Assembly: GCA_030425205.1 (NCBI GenBank)
Contig: JAUIAP010000026.1
Span: 1-64,000, forward strand
Source of the DNA: Anaerolineae bacterium
GTDB taxonomy: Bacteria > Chloroflexota > Anaerolineae > Promineifilales > Promineifilaceae
DNA: 64,000 nt
Direction: 5' to 3'
Made by a program: the position numbers and the translations under genes. Below the pieces are notes generated by a model. The model did not search any database. It was not told the DNA's origin and worked only from the letters and a program-made list of their open reading frames with translations. This document shows positions 53,987-63,123 of this stretch, piece by piece (the first letter of the stretch is position 1; every line of letters begins with the position of its first letter).

Positions 53987-55246
53987 TTAGTTTCCCCAGC
54001 CGCCAAGCACAAATCCGCCTTCCCCATGCTCGGGCTGTTTTAGGCGGTAAATCGTTCGAATGATCGCTGGCGCAGCGATAAAGGCGAGTACGAGTGCTTG
54101 CAACACTGAAATAATATCGATCGGAATCCCTGCTTCAAGCTGCATCCCCAATGCTCCACTGCGCAAAAAGCCGAATAGCAGAGCCGCCGCGACCACACCA
54201 GCAGGGTGATTCTTGCCCAATAGTGCGAGCGCAATTGCGTCAAATCCATAGCCGGCGGAGAATGCCAACGCGAGATTGTAGTTGACGCCCAATACCTCAT
54301 TCGCCCCTGTCATCCCGGCAAGTGCGCCCGAAAGCGACATTGCGGCAATCGTGACGTAGGTGATATTCATACCCGCGTAACGCGCCGCGTTGGGATTCGC
54401 GCCGACTGTGCGCAGGTCAAATCCCCAGCGCGAGCGAAACATAAACCAATAGACGACACCCGCCATGATTAACGCGAGAAAGAAGCCCGCATGAAAACGA
54501 ATCGGGTCACCAAAAAAGCGCGGCAATTTTGCGCTGTCGAGAATGGTTGGACTAACTGGGTTAAACGATTCTGGTCGCTTGAGCGGGCCGCTTAACAGCC
54601 ATTCAGAAAGTCGAAAGGCGATATAGTTCATCATGATGGTGTTGATCACCTCATGACCGCCCGTTTTTGCCTTCAACCATCCGGGAATAAAGCCCCATAG
54701 TGCGCCACCCACCGCACCACCGAGAAATGCAAATGGCAGATGGATGATCATTGGCAAACCCGTGAACGCATATCCGATGTAAGCTGAAAAGATCGCGCCG
54801 ATAAACAGTTGTCCTTCAACGCCGATGTTAAAAAGGCCCGCCTTGAACCCGAGAGCCACCCCAAGCCCAGCAAAGATAAACGGCGTGGTGGCGACGAGAC
54901 TTTCAAAAAATGGGTTGATGGCGCGATAGATTTCCTGTCTGTCACCAGCGGCAAATGCGGCGAAAATGCGGCTCGGGCTGCCGATTGCGGCGCGAAACAG
55001 TGAGCCATAGGCAAGCGCGACCGCGTCCCATGCAGCCCCCAGCCCCGCACCGATCCCGCTTTCCCCAAATGCCGCGTAGACCTCTTCCGTCGTCAACGCA
55101 ATGATGATGCCACCGAGAACGAAGCCGGTAAAGATGGCAAGGATCGGGATGAGTACCGATTGGGAGCTAAGTTCTTCAAGGAAGGTACTAAGGAACGAAG
55201 GTTTTTGGTCTGCTTCCTGCCCAGTCGTTTGATTCTTGTCGCTCAT
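53987..55246 (-). CDS. Nucleoside-type ABC importer permease (YufP/NupP-like)
   Basis: The 419-residue membrane protein has IFAGLGVALGFKAGLFNIGVEGQ and TVGANPNAARYAGMNITYVT, signatures of the first permease of BMP-type importers. It begins 5 bases after the ATPase stop. Partner permease and ATPase flank it, giving a complete membrane complex. Confidence 0.9.
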   Translation of the reverse strand: MSDKNQTTGQEADQKPSFLSTFLEELSSQSVLIPILAIFTGFVLGGIIIALTTEEVYAAFGESGIGAGLGAAWDAVALAYGSLFRAAIGSPSRIFAAFAAGDRQEIYRAINPFFESLVATTPFIFAGLGVALGFKAGLFNIGVEGQLFIGAIFSAYIGYAFTGLPMIIHLPFAFLGGAVGGALWGFIPGWLKAKTGGHEVINTIMMNYIAFRLSEWLLSGPLKRPESFNPVSPTILDSAKLPRFFGDPIRFHAGFFLALIMAGVVYWFMFRSRWGFDLRTVGANPNAARYAGMNITYVTIAAMSLSGALAGMTGANEVLGVNYNLALAFSAGYGFDAIALALLGKNHPAGVVAAALLFGFLRSGALGMQLEAGIPIDIISVLQALVLAFIAAPAIIRTIYRLKQPEHGEGGFVLGGWGN

Positions 55247-55251
55247 AGTAT

Positions 55252-56814
55252 CTACTCGGTTGGGGTGGTATCTTCGACCACCTTCACCTTTTTCTCTTGC
55301 ACAACGCCAGCCATCAACAATCCAAGCTCTTCTTTCGTCGTGGTTGCCGCATCGACCACCGCAATAATTCGGCCGCGATACATCACGGCAATGCGATCTG
55401 ACAATTGCATGATTTCGTCTAATTCGGTGGAAGAAAGCAAGACGGCCGTCCCTTCATCGCGCTGTTTGATGATTTGCGAATGGATAAACTCGATTGCGCC
55501 CACGTCAACACCGCGCGTCGGTTGGGCGGCGACCAAAAATTCCGTCGGCCGCGAAAGTTCACGTGCGATAATCACCTTTTGTTGGTTACCACCAGAAAGG
55601 GAGGAAGCGGGCGTTTCGGCCGATGGTGTTCGCACATCATACTGCTTGATCAACTGTTCTGCCGACGCCTTGATCTTGTCTTCTTGCAGCGTCCCGTTTT
55701 TTGTATAGGGCGGATTGTAGTAAGTGTTCAGCACCATGTTGTGGCTAATCGAATAGTCGAGAACCAGCCCATCTTTTTGGCGATCTTCGGGAACGTGCGC
55801 CGATCCCAGTTCTGTCACCTGTCGCGGCGATGAATTCGTCACGTCTTTGTCGAGTAGTCTAATTGTCCCCTCGACGGGAGGGCGCATCCCCGTCACCGCC
55901 TCGACAAGCTCCGTCTGCCCATTGCCCAATACACCTGCTAACCCTAACACTTCGCCCGCTCGCACATCGAATGTGACATCATCAACGGCGAGTTGATCGA
56001 GATCATTGAGAACGGTCAAATTTTCGACTTGGAGTATTGTTTTACCAACAGTGGGGGGGATTTTGTTGATTTCGAGATGCACGGCGCGACCGACCATCAT
56101 CTCGGCCAGCTTGCCCTGATCGGCGTTTTCTGGCGTTGTGGTTCCGATCAATTTGCCGCGCCGAATGACCGTGATGCGGTCTGCCACTTCTAGCACCTCG
56201 CGCAATTTGTGGGTGATAAAAATGATCGACTTGCCTTGTGCAACTAATGAGCGCATGATCTTGACTAACTCATCCGCCTCTTGAGGGGTCAAAACAGCGG
56301 TCGGTTCGTCAAAAATCAGGATGTCTGCGTTGCGATAGAGCAGTTTGATAATTTCAACGCGTTGCTGCACGCCAACCGACAGATCTTGAATATACGCATT
56401 GGGATCGACGGATAAGCCAAATTGGTCAGAGATCTCGCGGATGCGCTGACCAGCCTTGCGACGATTGAGAAAACCGCCGATACCCTGCGTTTCCTCATAC
56501 CCCAACATCACGTTCTCTGTGACGGTGAAGACGGGGATCAGCATAAAGTGTTGATGCACCATTCCGATGCCAGCCGCAATCGAATCACTGGGCGATTCAG
56601 GCTTGATCTCTTGGCCGCGCACATACATCTCCCCTTCGGTCGGTTCATACAAACCGTAGAGGATGTTCATGAGTGTGCTTTTGCCCGCGCCATTTTCACC
56701 CAGCAAGGCGTGAATTTCGCCTTCTTCAAGGGTCAAGTTGATGTGGTCATTTGCGAGAACGCCGGGAAATTGTTTTGTAATGTTGCGAAGTTCGAGTAAG
56801 GATGTGTTTGCCAT
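55252..56814 (-). CDS. Nucleoside/simple-sugar ABC importer ATPase (YufO/NupO-like)
   Basis: The 520-residue product is a double ATPase. The first half has Walker A GENGAGKST, signature LSVGVQQRVEIIKLL and Walker B ILIFDEPTAVL. The second has LAGVLGNGQTELVEAV in place of a classical Walker A, signature LSGGNQQKVIIARELS and a degenerate Walker B (FLVAAQPTRGVDV). This is the usual form for RbsA/NupO proteins. It is the first gene of the operon. No substrate-binding lipoprotein gene is present on either side. Confidence 0.93.
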   Translation of the reverse strand: MANTSLLELRNITKQFPGVLANDHINLTLEEGEIHALLGENGAGKSTLMNILYGLYEPTEGEMYVRGQEIKPESPSDSIAAGIGMVHQHFMLIPVFTVTENVMLGYEETQGIGGFLNRRKAGQRIREISDQFGLSVDPNAYIQDLSVGVQQRVEIIKLLYRNADILIFDEPTAVLTPQEADELVKIMRSLVAQGKSIIFITHKLREVLEVADRITVIRRGKLIGTTTPENADQGKLAEMMVGRAVHLEINKIPPTVGKTILQVENLTVLNDLDQLAVDDVTFDVRAGEVLGLAGVLGNGQTELVEAVTGMRPPVEGTIRLLDKDVTNSSPRQVTELGSAHVPEDRQKDGLVLDYSISHNMVLNTYYNPPYTKNGTLQEDKIKASAEQLIKQYDVRTPSAETPASSLSGGNQQKVIIARELSRPTEFLVAAQPTRGVDVGAIEFIHSQIIKQRDEGTAVLLSSTELDEIMQLSDRIAVMYRGRIIAVVDAATTTKEELGLLMAGVVQEKKVKVVEDTTPTE

Positions 56815-56921
56815 GTGCCTCTCTCAATCTACAGATAGTGAATTCTAAGGGATTTTTGGGATTCTGTCACAAGCAATTTCTAAATCGGTCACGCTCACGC
56901 AATATAGTTGCGATTGATTGT

Positions 56922-58115
56922 TCACAATGCAACTGCTGAGAACAGGTTTTCCAACTCTGCGACGGTCGCCTTGAACCCCCCTCCGGATGCGAATGTCGCC
57001 GATCCGCCCCCCGTGCCATCTACCTGCGCCAAAATTTGTTGTAACAGCGTGTTCATATCCCCTTCAAGGCTGCGCGCCCTCGCCAACGCGACGGTTGCAG
57101 GATTCCCCGCCGCCCCTAATATGACGACACATTCTCCAAATCGGGCAACTGTATTTGCTAGCTGCCGCAACTCATTGGCATCACGCCGATCATAAACCTG
57201 CACGACCAAATTGCCACCGGTTGCCATTTGTTGCGCACCTTCAACCAGCCGCTCTGCCTCCATCTGTAGAAGCAGATTGCCCTGCTTCTTTAACTGCTTG
57301 TTGGCTAATTTTAGCTCCTGTCGCAGTCCATTGATGTTGTGCGGCAAGTCTTCCATCGCGCAGGTCAAGTCGCTGGCGAGTTGGTTGATGATGGTCTCTT
57401 TCTTCGCATAGTCAAGCAGGGCGCGTTGCCCACAGCGAAACTCAACGCGCACCTGTCCGCGCACGCGCTCGACTTTGTTAATCTTGATCAATCCAACTTC
57501 GGCCGATCCGCGTACATGCGTCCCACCACATGCGTTGTAATCAAAATCTTCGATGATGACGAGACGCAGCTCGTCGCCGGGAATGTCGGGAACCTTGCGC
57601 AGTGGGTAGTTGGAGATGTCGGATTTTGGAATGAATTTGCTGGTGATCGGCCGATTATCCCAAACGACCTTATTTGCCAATGCCGCTGCTCCTGCGATCT
57701 GTCCACCATCTAATCGGCCGATTGCCAAATCGATCGTGCAGGCATCCGTCCCCAGATGAAATCCAATCGTCAACGCATCCGCAATTTCGGCAAAAGCCGC
57801 GCTCAAAATATGTTGTCCCGTGTGTTGCTGCATATGGTCAAGCCGCCGCGACCAGTCAATTTGCGCTGCGACTTTATCCGCCAGAACCTCACCATCCAAC
57901 ACATGCACAACCGCCTGATCCGACTCGCGCACAAAAACTTCGATCACGTTAACGCCGTCAATGGTTCCCGTATCATGCGGTTGCCCACCTGAAGCAGGGT
58001 AGAAATAGCTTCCATCTAAAACGACTGCGGGCGCATCATTGTTGGTCAGTCGTTCGATGATCGTCGCTTCAAATTCGGTCGTGTAAGCGTCATTGTAATA
58101 GTGGCGTATGCTCAT
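56922..58115 (-). CDS. AlaX-type alanyl-tRNA editing protein
   Basis: The 397-residue product (ATG 58115, MSIRHYYND) has the AlaX editing core with zinc ligands in HMQQHTGQHIL and CGGTHV. A coiled coil (~245-295) and a C-terminal DHHA1-like domain with GGGSATFASGGG follow, as in the long AlaX-L form. It deacylates Ser- or Gly-mischarged tRNA-Ala. It lies 107 bases upstream of the importer operon on the same strand and may or may not share its promoter. Confidence 0.92.
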   Translation of the reverse strand: MSIRHYYNDAYTTEFEATIIERLTNNDAPAVVLDGSYFYPASGGQPHDTGTIDGVNVIEVFVRESDQAVVHVLDGEVLADKVAAQIDWSRRLDHMQQHTGQHILSAAFAEIADALTIGFHLGTDACTIDLAIGRLDGGQIAGAAALANKVVWDNRPITSKFIPKSDISNYPLRKVPDIPGDELRLVIIEDFDYNACGGTHVRGSAEVGLIKINKVERVRGQVRVEFRCGQRALLDYAKKETIINQLASDLTCAMEDLPHNINGLRQELKLANKQLKKQGNLLLQMEAERLVEGAQQMATGGNLVVQVYDRRDANELRQLANTVARFGECVVILGAAGNPATVALARARSLEGDMNTLLQQILAQVDGTGGGSATFASGGGFKATVAELENLFSAVAL

Positions 58116-58170
58116 GTTGGCGGTTATATCACGACTACGCAATTAGAAACAAGTGCGAATCAAAATGAAA

Positions 58171-58196
58171 AGAGCGCATACAGACGTATACGCTCT
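58171..58196 (-). terminator. Terminator of the large secreted-protein gene
   Basis: On the minus strand AGAGCGTATAC pairs with GTATGCGCTCT (one G-U pair) around a 4-base loop, followed by TTTCATTTTG. It lies 43 bases after the stop at 58239. Confidence 0.8.
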
Positions 58197-58238
58197 CTTC
58201 CTACCAGTACAATGCTACGGTCAATACATTCAAAAAAA

Positions 58239-60896
58239 TTAGGGGTTCAGCAACCCGTTAAAATCGAGATTCCAAATCGGATCACGAGAGAAACGGAAGT
58301 TAAACCCAAACAATGGGGCAGAGTTCATCATGCAGAAGCCATCCCGCGTATAGTTCGTGCATTGGATGATTGCGATGTAGGGAAGTGGCAAGATGAAAGT
58401 TGACCATCCGAGAGCGTCACGCACGCCGGGCTCTTCCCGCCAGACTTTCCCCATTGCCGCAGTCGGCTCATAGAAGTTGGAAAGCAGCGGTGGGTTGATC
58501 GTTGGGTCTTCAAACATATCGACAAGCGGATCATACGTGTCGCGCACAGTCCACGTCAGACTGCCGTCTGTTGTCGTCACCCAAATTGAGCTCAGCGAGG
58601 GAATGTACATCATGTAACCATGCTCAAATGGCAACGTAACCGCATCCACGTAAATTTGCGGCAGTGCGCTACATTGATCCGGTGCTGGGAGGAAGACCCA
58701 GACGGCTGAACAAAGATTCTTGATTTCGATGACGCGACTGAGTCCTGCATCTGTGTTGTACAGTTCAAAGACGATGCTGCCTGCTCGCTGGAGAGCGGGT
58801 GTGATCAAGAGCGATCCATCCGCATTGACCGCCTGCTCTGAGACGCCTCCACCGGCATTATCAAACGTCATCGTGCGCAGTTGCATCGAGCTGACACCCT
58901 CAGTGTCCCACGAAAGTAAGATCGGTACGCCGGGTAGAAAATCGGTCACATCAGACACAAAATCAAGAATAACGGGGGTCGTTGATTCGACTGCAGCTGG
59001 TTCCACGACGCTCGGCTGACAGCCGACGAAGAGAAACAGGCAGAGTAACAACCCCAATTTGCGGTGGCGCAAGACGGCGACAGTCAACAGTAGAATGGGG
59101 ATAAGCAACCACAGTTTCGCCGCGTGCTTACTCGCATTTTGCGCCTGTAATGCCACAGCCGTGACGGTGCCAGAGCCACCCAAACTACATGTACTCCAGT
59201 CGCACGGGGTTGAGGCGATGTGTGTTTCAACCGCCTCCTGCTTGGGTGTTAACGGTTCGTTGAGAAACTCTTTTGCACCCCAATAGCCCCAATTCGTGTA
59301 GAGACCTGAATTGGCATAGTGGAGGAAGAATTGCGCGCCTGTGTCGTGCCAGCCGGCAAGGTATGTTTCGTACAAGGTCTTCATGCGCGGGTCTTTGTTG
59401 GCCTCCATAAACAAGTAGTGAATATCTTGGTCATTTTGGACACCGCCGATGCCAGCGAGGTGCTGCCCACCTTCATAGCTGACAACGGCGATGCCACGTG
59501 CATCGGCCATCGACTTATACGCTTGTGTATAGCTAATCGCTTTGCTCACCGTTGTCTTGTTGATATGCTGGTCGCTACGATCTGTCAACACGTTGCCGAA
59601 TTCCATCTCTTGAAACAGCTTGTTAAGACCCCCATCTCCGTCGTTTGTCCATGCCTTCACTTCAGCGCGATAGGCTGGCATGCCAATGTGTTGCCCAAAG
59701 TAGGGCGCGATGGCAACTGCATCAACTTTGTCATAACATGGACCACCGCTCCAGAGCGGGCAATCTAGCATCTGTTCCCCTACCCACGGATTCGCCGCTT
59801 GTGTCGCAATGGTGCAGGTAATGCGGTCACTCTCTGCGCCCCAGACCGTTTTCCAGATACTGCACATTTCTGTGGAGCGTTTACCATACCAACTTAATCG
59901 CCTTTGAAAATCTGTCCCATTGCTGCTAATCTGACCATCGAGTTTGGCTTTCTGTTCGATCCATGTGCCTTGTGTAAAACCATAGTTCCAGACTTCATTT
60001 GAGTATTCGAGATAGACGCGGCGGTCAGGACTCAACGTGTCATGCACCAATTGGGCGAACTGTTGCATGTCGCTATCTGTTGCCAAATGTGAAAGGGTGA
60101 ACCATGGATCAGCATGGACTGTATTTGAGAGATCAACCATCACTTCAACTGGTAATCCTGCCGATGTCGTATAGAATGCATCGGTTGGCAAGGCACGTTC
60201 ACTCCAGATGTTAGTGTTGGTATTACTGCGATCAATTGGGCCATCCTCATCCCAATTGGTTCGCATCCAGTCCATAAAGCGCAGCACGCGGAACTGGTCG
60301 ATTGCGTCAAGGAAATGGTCATGATAAATTTGCGTTTCTGCGTCAGCGGGCGTGTAGCCCGGCATAATGACGCGGATATTGCGCAGATGATTACCGGGTG
60401 TTGTCTCAATGATGCGGAGCACAATACCATTATTTGGCACAACGCGGATCACGTCCTGTCCCGGCTGAGTATGCACTATCTCGGCAACATCGCGGCCGTA
60501 AGCAAGTTTCCCTTCACCATCGTATAAAACGAGATATTCACCACCGGGATATTGCCCCTTCAAATCGTTGAACATCAACGTGGTGGCATGTCGATACAAT
60601 ACGCTTGAATCGTTTGCGCTTGGTAATTGGGTAGGATAGCCGTTGGCATCCAGATGATTTGCAAGGTCGTTTGACTCAAACGTGTCCCAATCATCCCAGT
60701 TGCTTGTAATCCACGGTCTTGCCATGCGGAACGCATTGATAAAGACATATTCACTTGACCAATCAGAAAAAAAGTGAAAATTTGTTCCAATGGGGGACGT
60801 AGTGTTGTTAGGGATGCGTGGGGATCCGGCGAATACCCCGCGCATCCCAAGCATCATGAGAGTACCAATACTTATTACTACCAATACTTTTCGCAT
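58239..60896 (-). CDS. Secreted glycosidase-like protein fused to a lipoprotein
   Basis: From ATG 60896 (behind GGAG) the frame is open for 885 residues. A signal peptide ends near GVFAGS. Residues ~30-560 look like an uncharacterised TIM-barrel glycosidase, with YLEYSNEVWNYGF carrying a likely acid/base Glu and VSYEGGQHLAG a possible nucleophile. At ~595-612 there is a hydrophobic helix followed by RHRK, as at the end of anchored proteins. This runs straight into a second signal peptide with lipobox LFVGC (C626) and a separate domain with GKVWREEPGVRDALGW. It reads as two genes joined in frame. No TCGGCCGA copy is present. Confidence 0.65.
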   Translation of the reverse strand: MRKVLVVISIGTLMMLGMRGVFAGSPRIPNNTTSPIGTNFHFFSDWSSEYVFINAFRMARPWITSNWDDWDTFESNDLANHLDANGYPTQLPSANDSSVLYRHATTLMFNDLKGQYPGGEYLVLYDGEGKLAYGRDVAEIVHTQPGQDVIRVVPNNGIVLRIIETTPGNHLRNIRVIMPGYTPADAETQIYHDHFLDAIDQFRVLRFMDWMRTNWDEDGPIDRSNTNTNIWSERALPTDAFYTTSAGLPVEVMVDLSNTVHADPWFTLSHLATDSDMQQFAQLVHDTLSPDRRVYLEYSNEVWNYGFTQGTWIEQKAKLDGQISSNGTDFQRRLSWYGKRSTEMCSIWKTVWGAESDRITCTIATQAANPWVGEQMLDCPLWSGGPCYDKVDAVAIAPYFGQHIGMPAYRAEVKAWTNDGDGGLNKLFQEMEFGNVLTDRSDQHINKTTVSKAISYTQAYKSMADARGIAVVSYEGGQHLAGIGGVQNDQDIHYLFMEANKDPRMKTLYETYLAGWHDTGAQFFLHYANSGLYTNWGYWGAKEFLNEPLTPKQEAVETHIASTPCDWSTCSLGGSGTVTAVALQAQNASKHAAKLWLLIPILLLTVAVLRHRKLGLLLCLFLFVGCQPSVVEPAAVESTTPVILDFVSDVTDFLPGVPILLSWDTEGVSSMQLRTMTFDNAGGGVSEQAVNADGSLLITPALQRAGSIVFELYNTDAGLSRVIEIKNLCSAVWVFLPAPDQCSALPQIYVDAVTLPFEHGYMMYIPSLSSIWVTTTDGSLTWTVRDTYDPLVDMFEDPTINPPLLSNFYEPTAAMGKVWREEPGVRDALGWSTFILPLPYIAIIQCTNYTRDGFCMMNSAPLFGFNFRFSRDPIWNLDFNGLLNP

Positions 60897-60932
60897 TTCG
60901 AACTCCATACCAATACATTTGGCTACCAATAC
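60863..60932. repeat. Four copies of TACCAATAC around a start codon
   Basis: Copies start at 60863, 60879, 60908 and 60924, spaced 16, 29 and 16 bases. Two lie inside the signal-peptide coding part of the large secreted protein and two in its leader. The paired 16-base spacing suggests regulator or RNA-binding sites rather than coding constraint. Confidence 0.65.
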
Positions 60933-61353
60933 AATTTTGCTCGCCCGTATTAATTAGATAAATGAGTTTGTTCTAGCTAAGTCGTGTATTATTTTGTGTG
61001 CGAATGATAGGTGGTGACGCATGATCTCTCAATCAGACTTGCGTACTATCTTTTAGGTACAAAGTTGGAAAAAAAGGACTTAGGTACTAGTGTGTATGCC
61101 TTTTTTTGTACCTTTTTTGCATAAATAAACTCCTGAAAATAATACCAATTTAGTAAATATTGTTGTTGATTTTACGCAAATCCGCACAAAAACGGGATAA
61201 ATAATCACTTTTGATACAAATGCGTCTATAAGGGCGGATTCTAGATAACGTTTGTGTTTAATAAAAAGTTATATATCGGTGAGCAGGCAGGTATTGTGAG
61301 TGAAATCGCAGGTATCATCCCTGTAACTGTGATCTACCAACGGAGAATATGCT
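60933..61353. promoter_or_regulatory. Divergent AT-rich intergenic region
   Basis: This ~420-base region holds the promoters of two divergent envelope-protein genes and no ORF worth calling. It contains TTAGGTAC at 61053 and 61080, and an inverted AGGTACAAA (61055-61063) / TTTGTACCT (61105-61113) pair followed by a T-run, which could be a terminator for a short + strand transcript. A GGAGAA ribosome site precedes the gene at 61354. Confidence 0.45.
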
Positions 61354-62907
61354 ATGCCAATCCGATTTTGGGTGCTGCTGCTATTGCTGCTATCTGCATG
61401 TAGCCAAACACCGCCAACGACCCCATCTCCGACAAGTGAGCCAGCAACTGCCACGTTGCCGCTAGCTACCGTGTTGCCGCCAACGCTGACCGCATCCCCC
61501 GAGCCAACCGCCACGCCACAACCCACGGACACGCCAACCCCACAACCCACCGATCCGCCATCCCCAACCGCGACGCAAGTGCCAACCGACACGCCAACAC
61601 CTGCGGCTGAGTTAACGCTTGCATTATTACGCAATGGGCGTTATCCAACGACATTTGTCGATAGCGGTATTGTGCAACTGGAGGATGGGGAGTTTCAACA
61701 GATCGTTTCGGCCGATTCTCCGCTCCGCGCCTATGCGCGCCTCAGTGATGTTTATGCGTTGGGCGATCTAAATGAGGATGGCCGCGCTGATGCCGCGGTC
61801 ATATTGGCGACCAACACGGGTGGAACAGGTATTTTCTACGAGCTGTTTGTGGTCGAAATGGTTGATAATACGGCTAGCGTCGTGGACAGTGCCTTTCTTG
61901 GTGATCGCGTCATCATTCGTGCCATGTCGATTGAAGATGCGGTGATTACGCTAGACTTAACGCAACAGGGGCGCGGCGATGCACAATGTTGTCCTAGTGA
62001 GGAGGCGCAATTTATCTATGCATTAGAGAATCGTGTCTTGATGCGGACGGGCGAAACAACGGCGAGTTCGGCCGAAATTTCCACCGCTGGCAGCACCGTC
62101 GATGCGTTTATGCAAACCTATTTGCAAGACCCAACTGGCTTGAGCAGTCTTGATTTTGTAACAGAGGAGTTGCAAACAGAGATTGCGACACTGGGCATTG
62201 CCGAAGTGATGGGGATTACAGAGTCAATTTCAAGCTACTTTTACGGCATTCAACAGCGTGGTGCATTGGCCGTGCGTGTTAAGGCAACCCTCAACCAATC
62301 TATTTTGCAAAATATCTTTTTTGATCTCAGTCGTGTTGGAGAGCGATGGCTGATTGCCGCAATTGAACCGGCCACGCCCGCGACGACCGCCTTGAGCGAG
62401 AACCCCTGCCACCTTGACACGACGAATGATAACATCGTTTATGATCGTCCACGTGCGCAATCGGATCTATTTGCCACGCTGCCTTCAGACACAACGGTGA
62501 TTCTTACTGCACAGACGGTGACGGGGTGGCTCGGCTTTGAACCCGGTGTGGCTCAAGCGGCCAATACGGGGGTCTTTCGCTATCGTTGGTTTGCACCCAA
62601 CGGCGATTACACCCTGAGCGCGAGCTGTGACAATTTGCCGCTGGTTGTTGCAGTGCAGGCGACGCAATGTTATACGATGCCACAGACGGATGTGGCCGTG
62701 CATGAGGGAGCCGATCCCGCGTCGCCAATCATTGCCATTCTGCCCGCTGGCACAAGCTTTGCGGCGATTGTGGAGCGTCTAGACGAATGGGTACAGGTTG
62801 ACCTAATGGACAGTTCGCTTTTTCAGAGTCAGATGGGTTGGATTTCGGCCGATACGCTTAATTTCAACGGTGCGACCTGTGCTGACGTAATTGCCAGCGA
62901 TCCGTAG
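61354..62907 (+). CDS. Thr/Pro-rich lipoprotein with C-terminal SH3-like domain
   Basis: The 517-residue product has a lipobox LLSAC, then a ~65-residue Pro/Thr/Ser-rich linker with many PTPTP-like steps that should hold the rest away from the membrane. Residues ~95-210 form a beta-rich domain with the loop LGDLNEDGRADAAVIL, which resembles a VCBS/FG-GAP calcium loop. The C-terminus (~440-510) has repeats like AILPAGTSFAAIVERLDEWV, typical of SH3_3 cell-wall-binding domains. It is probably surface-attached; the ligand is unknown. Three TCGGCCGA copies are present. Confidence 0.7.
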   Translation: MPIRFWVLLLLLLSACSQTPPTTPSPTSEPATATLPLATVLPPTLTASPEPTATPQPTDTPTPQPTDPPSPTATQVPTDTPTPAAELTLALLRNGRYPTTFVDSGIVQLEDGEFQQIVSADSPLRAYARLSDVYALGDLNEDGRADAAVILATNTGGTGIFYELFVVEMVDNTASVVDSAFLGDRVIIRAMSIEDAVITLDLTQQGRGDAQCCPSEEAQFIYALENRVLMRTGETTASSAEISTAGSTVDAFMQTYLQDPTGLSSLDFVTEELQTEIATLGIAEVMGITESISSYFYGIQQRGALAVRVKATLNQSILQNIFFDLSRVGERWLIAAIEPATPATTALSENPCHLDTTNDNIVYDRPRAQSDLFATLPSDTTVILTAQTVTGWLGFEPGVAQAANTGVFRYRWFAPNGDYTLSASCDNLPLVVAVQATQCYTMPQTDVAVHEGADPASPIIAILPAGTSFAAIVERLDEWVQVDLMDSSLFQSQMGWISADTLNFNGATCADVIASDP

Positions 62908-63076
62908 GAGTGACCGTTTTGTTCATCAGCCTGCTTCCTTCACGCAAACTGTAATCTCATTAACGCTGATTACGTTAATCATATACGCAATTGTTGTAAA
63001 AAATTAGGGTGAGGGAGCAAGGGAAAGCATGTATCCTTTGGGTATAAGAATCATTTTCTCCTTCTCCTCTTCAAAG

Positions 63077-63103
63077 AAGCTCCCGTGACAGGGGGCTTTT
63101 TGC
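63077..63103 (+). terminator. Terminator of the 61354 lipoprotein gene
   Basis: AGCTCCC pairs with GGGGGCT (one G-U pair) around GTGACA, followed by TTTTTGC. It lies ~170 bases after the stop codon and just before the convergent kinase gene ends. Confidence 0.75.
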
Positions 63104-63123
63104 TGTGTCAACACGCCCCACAA

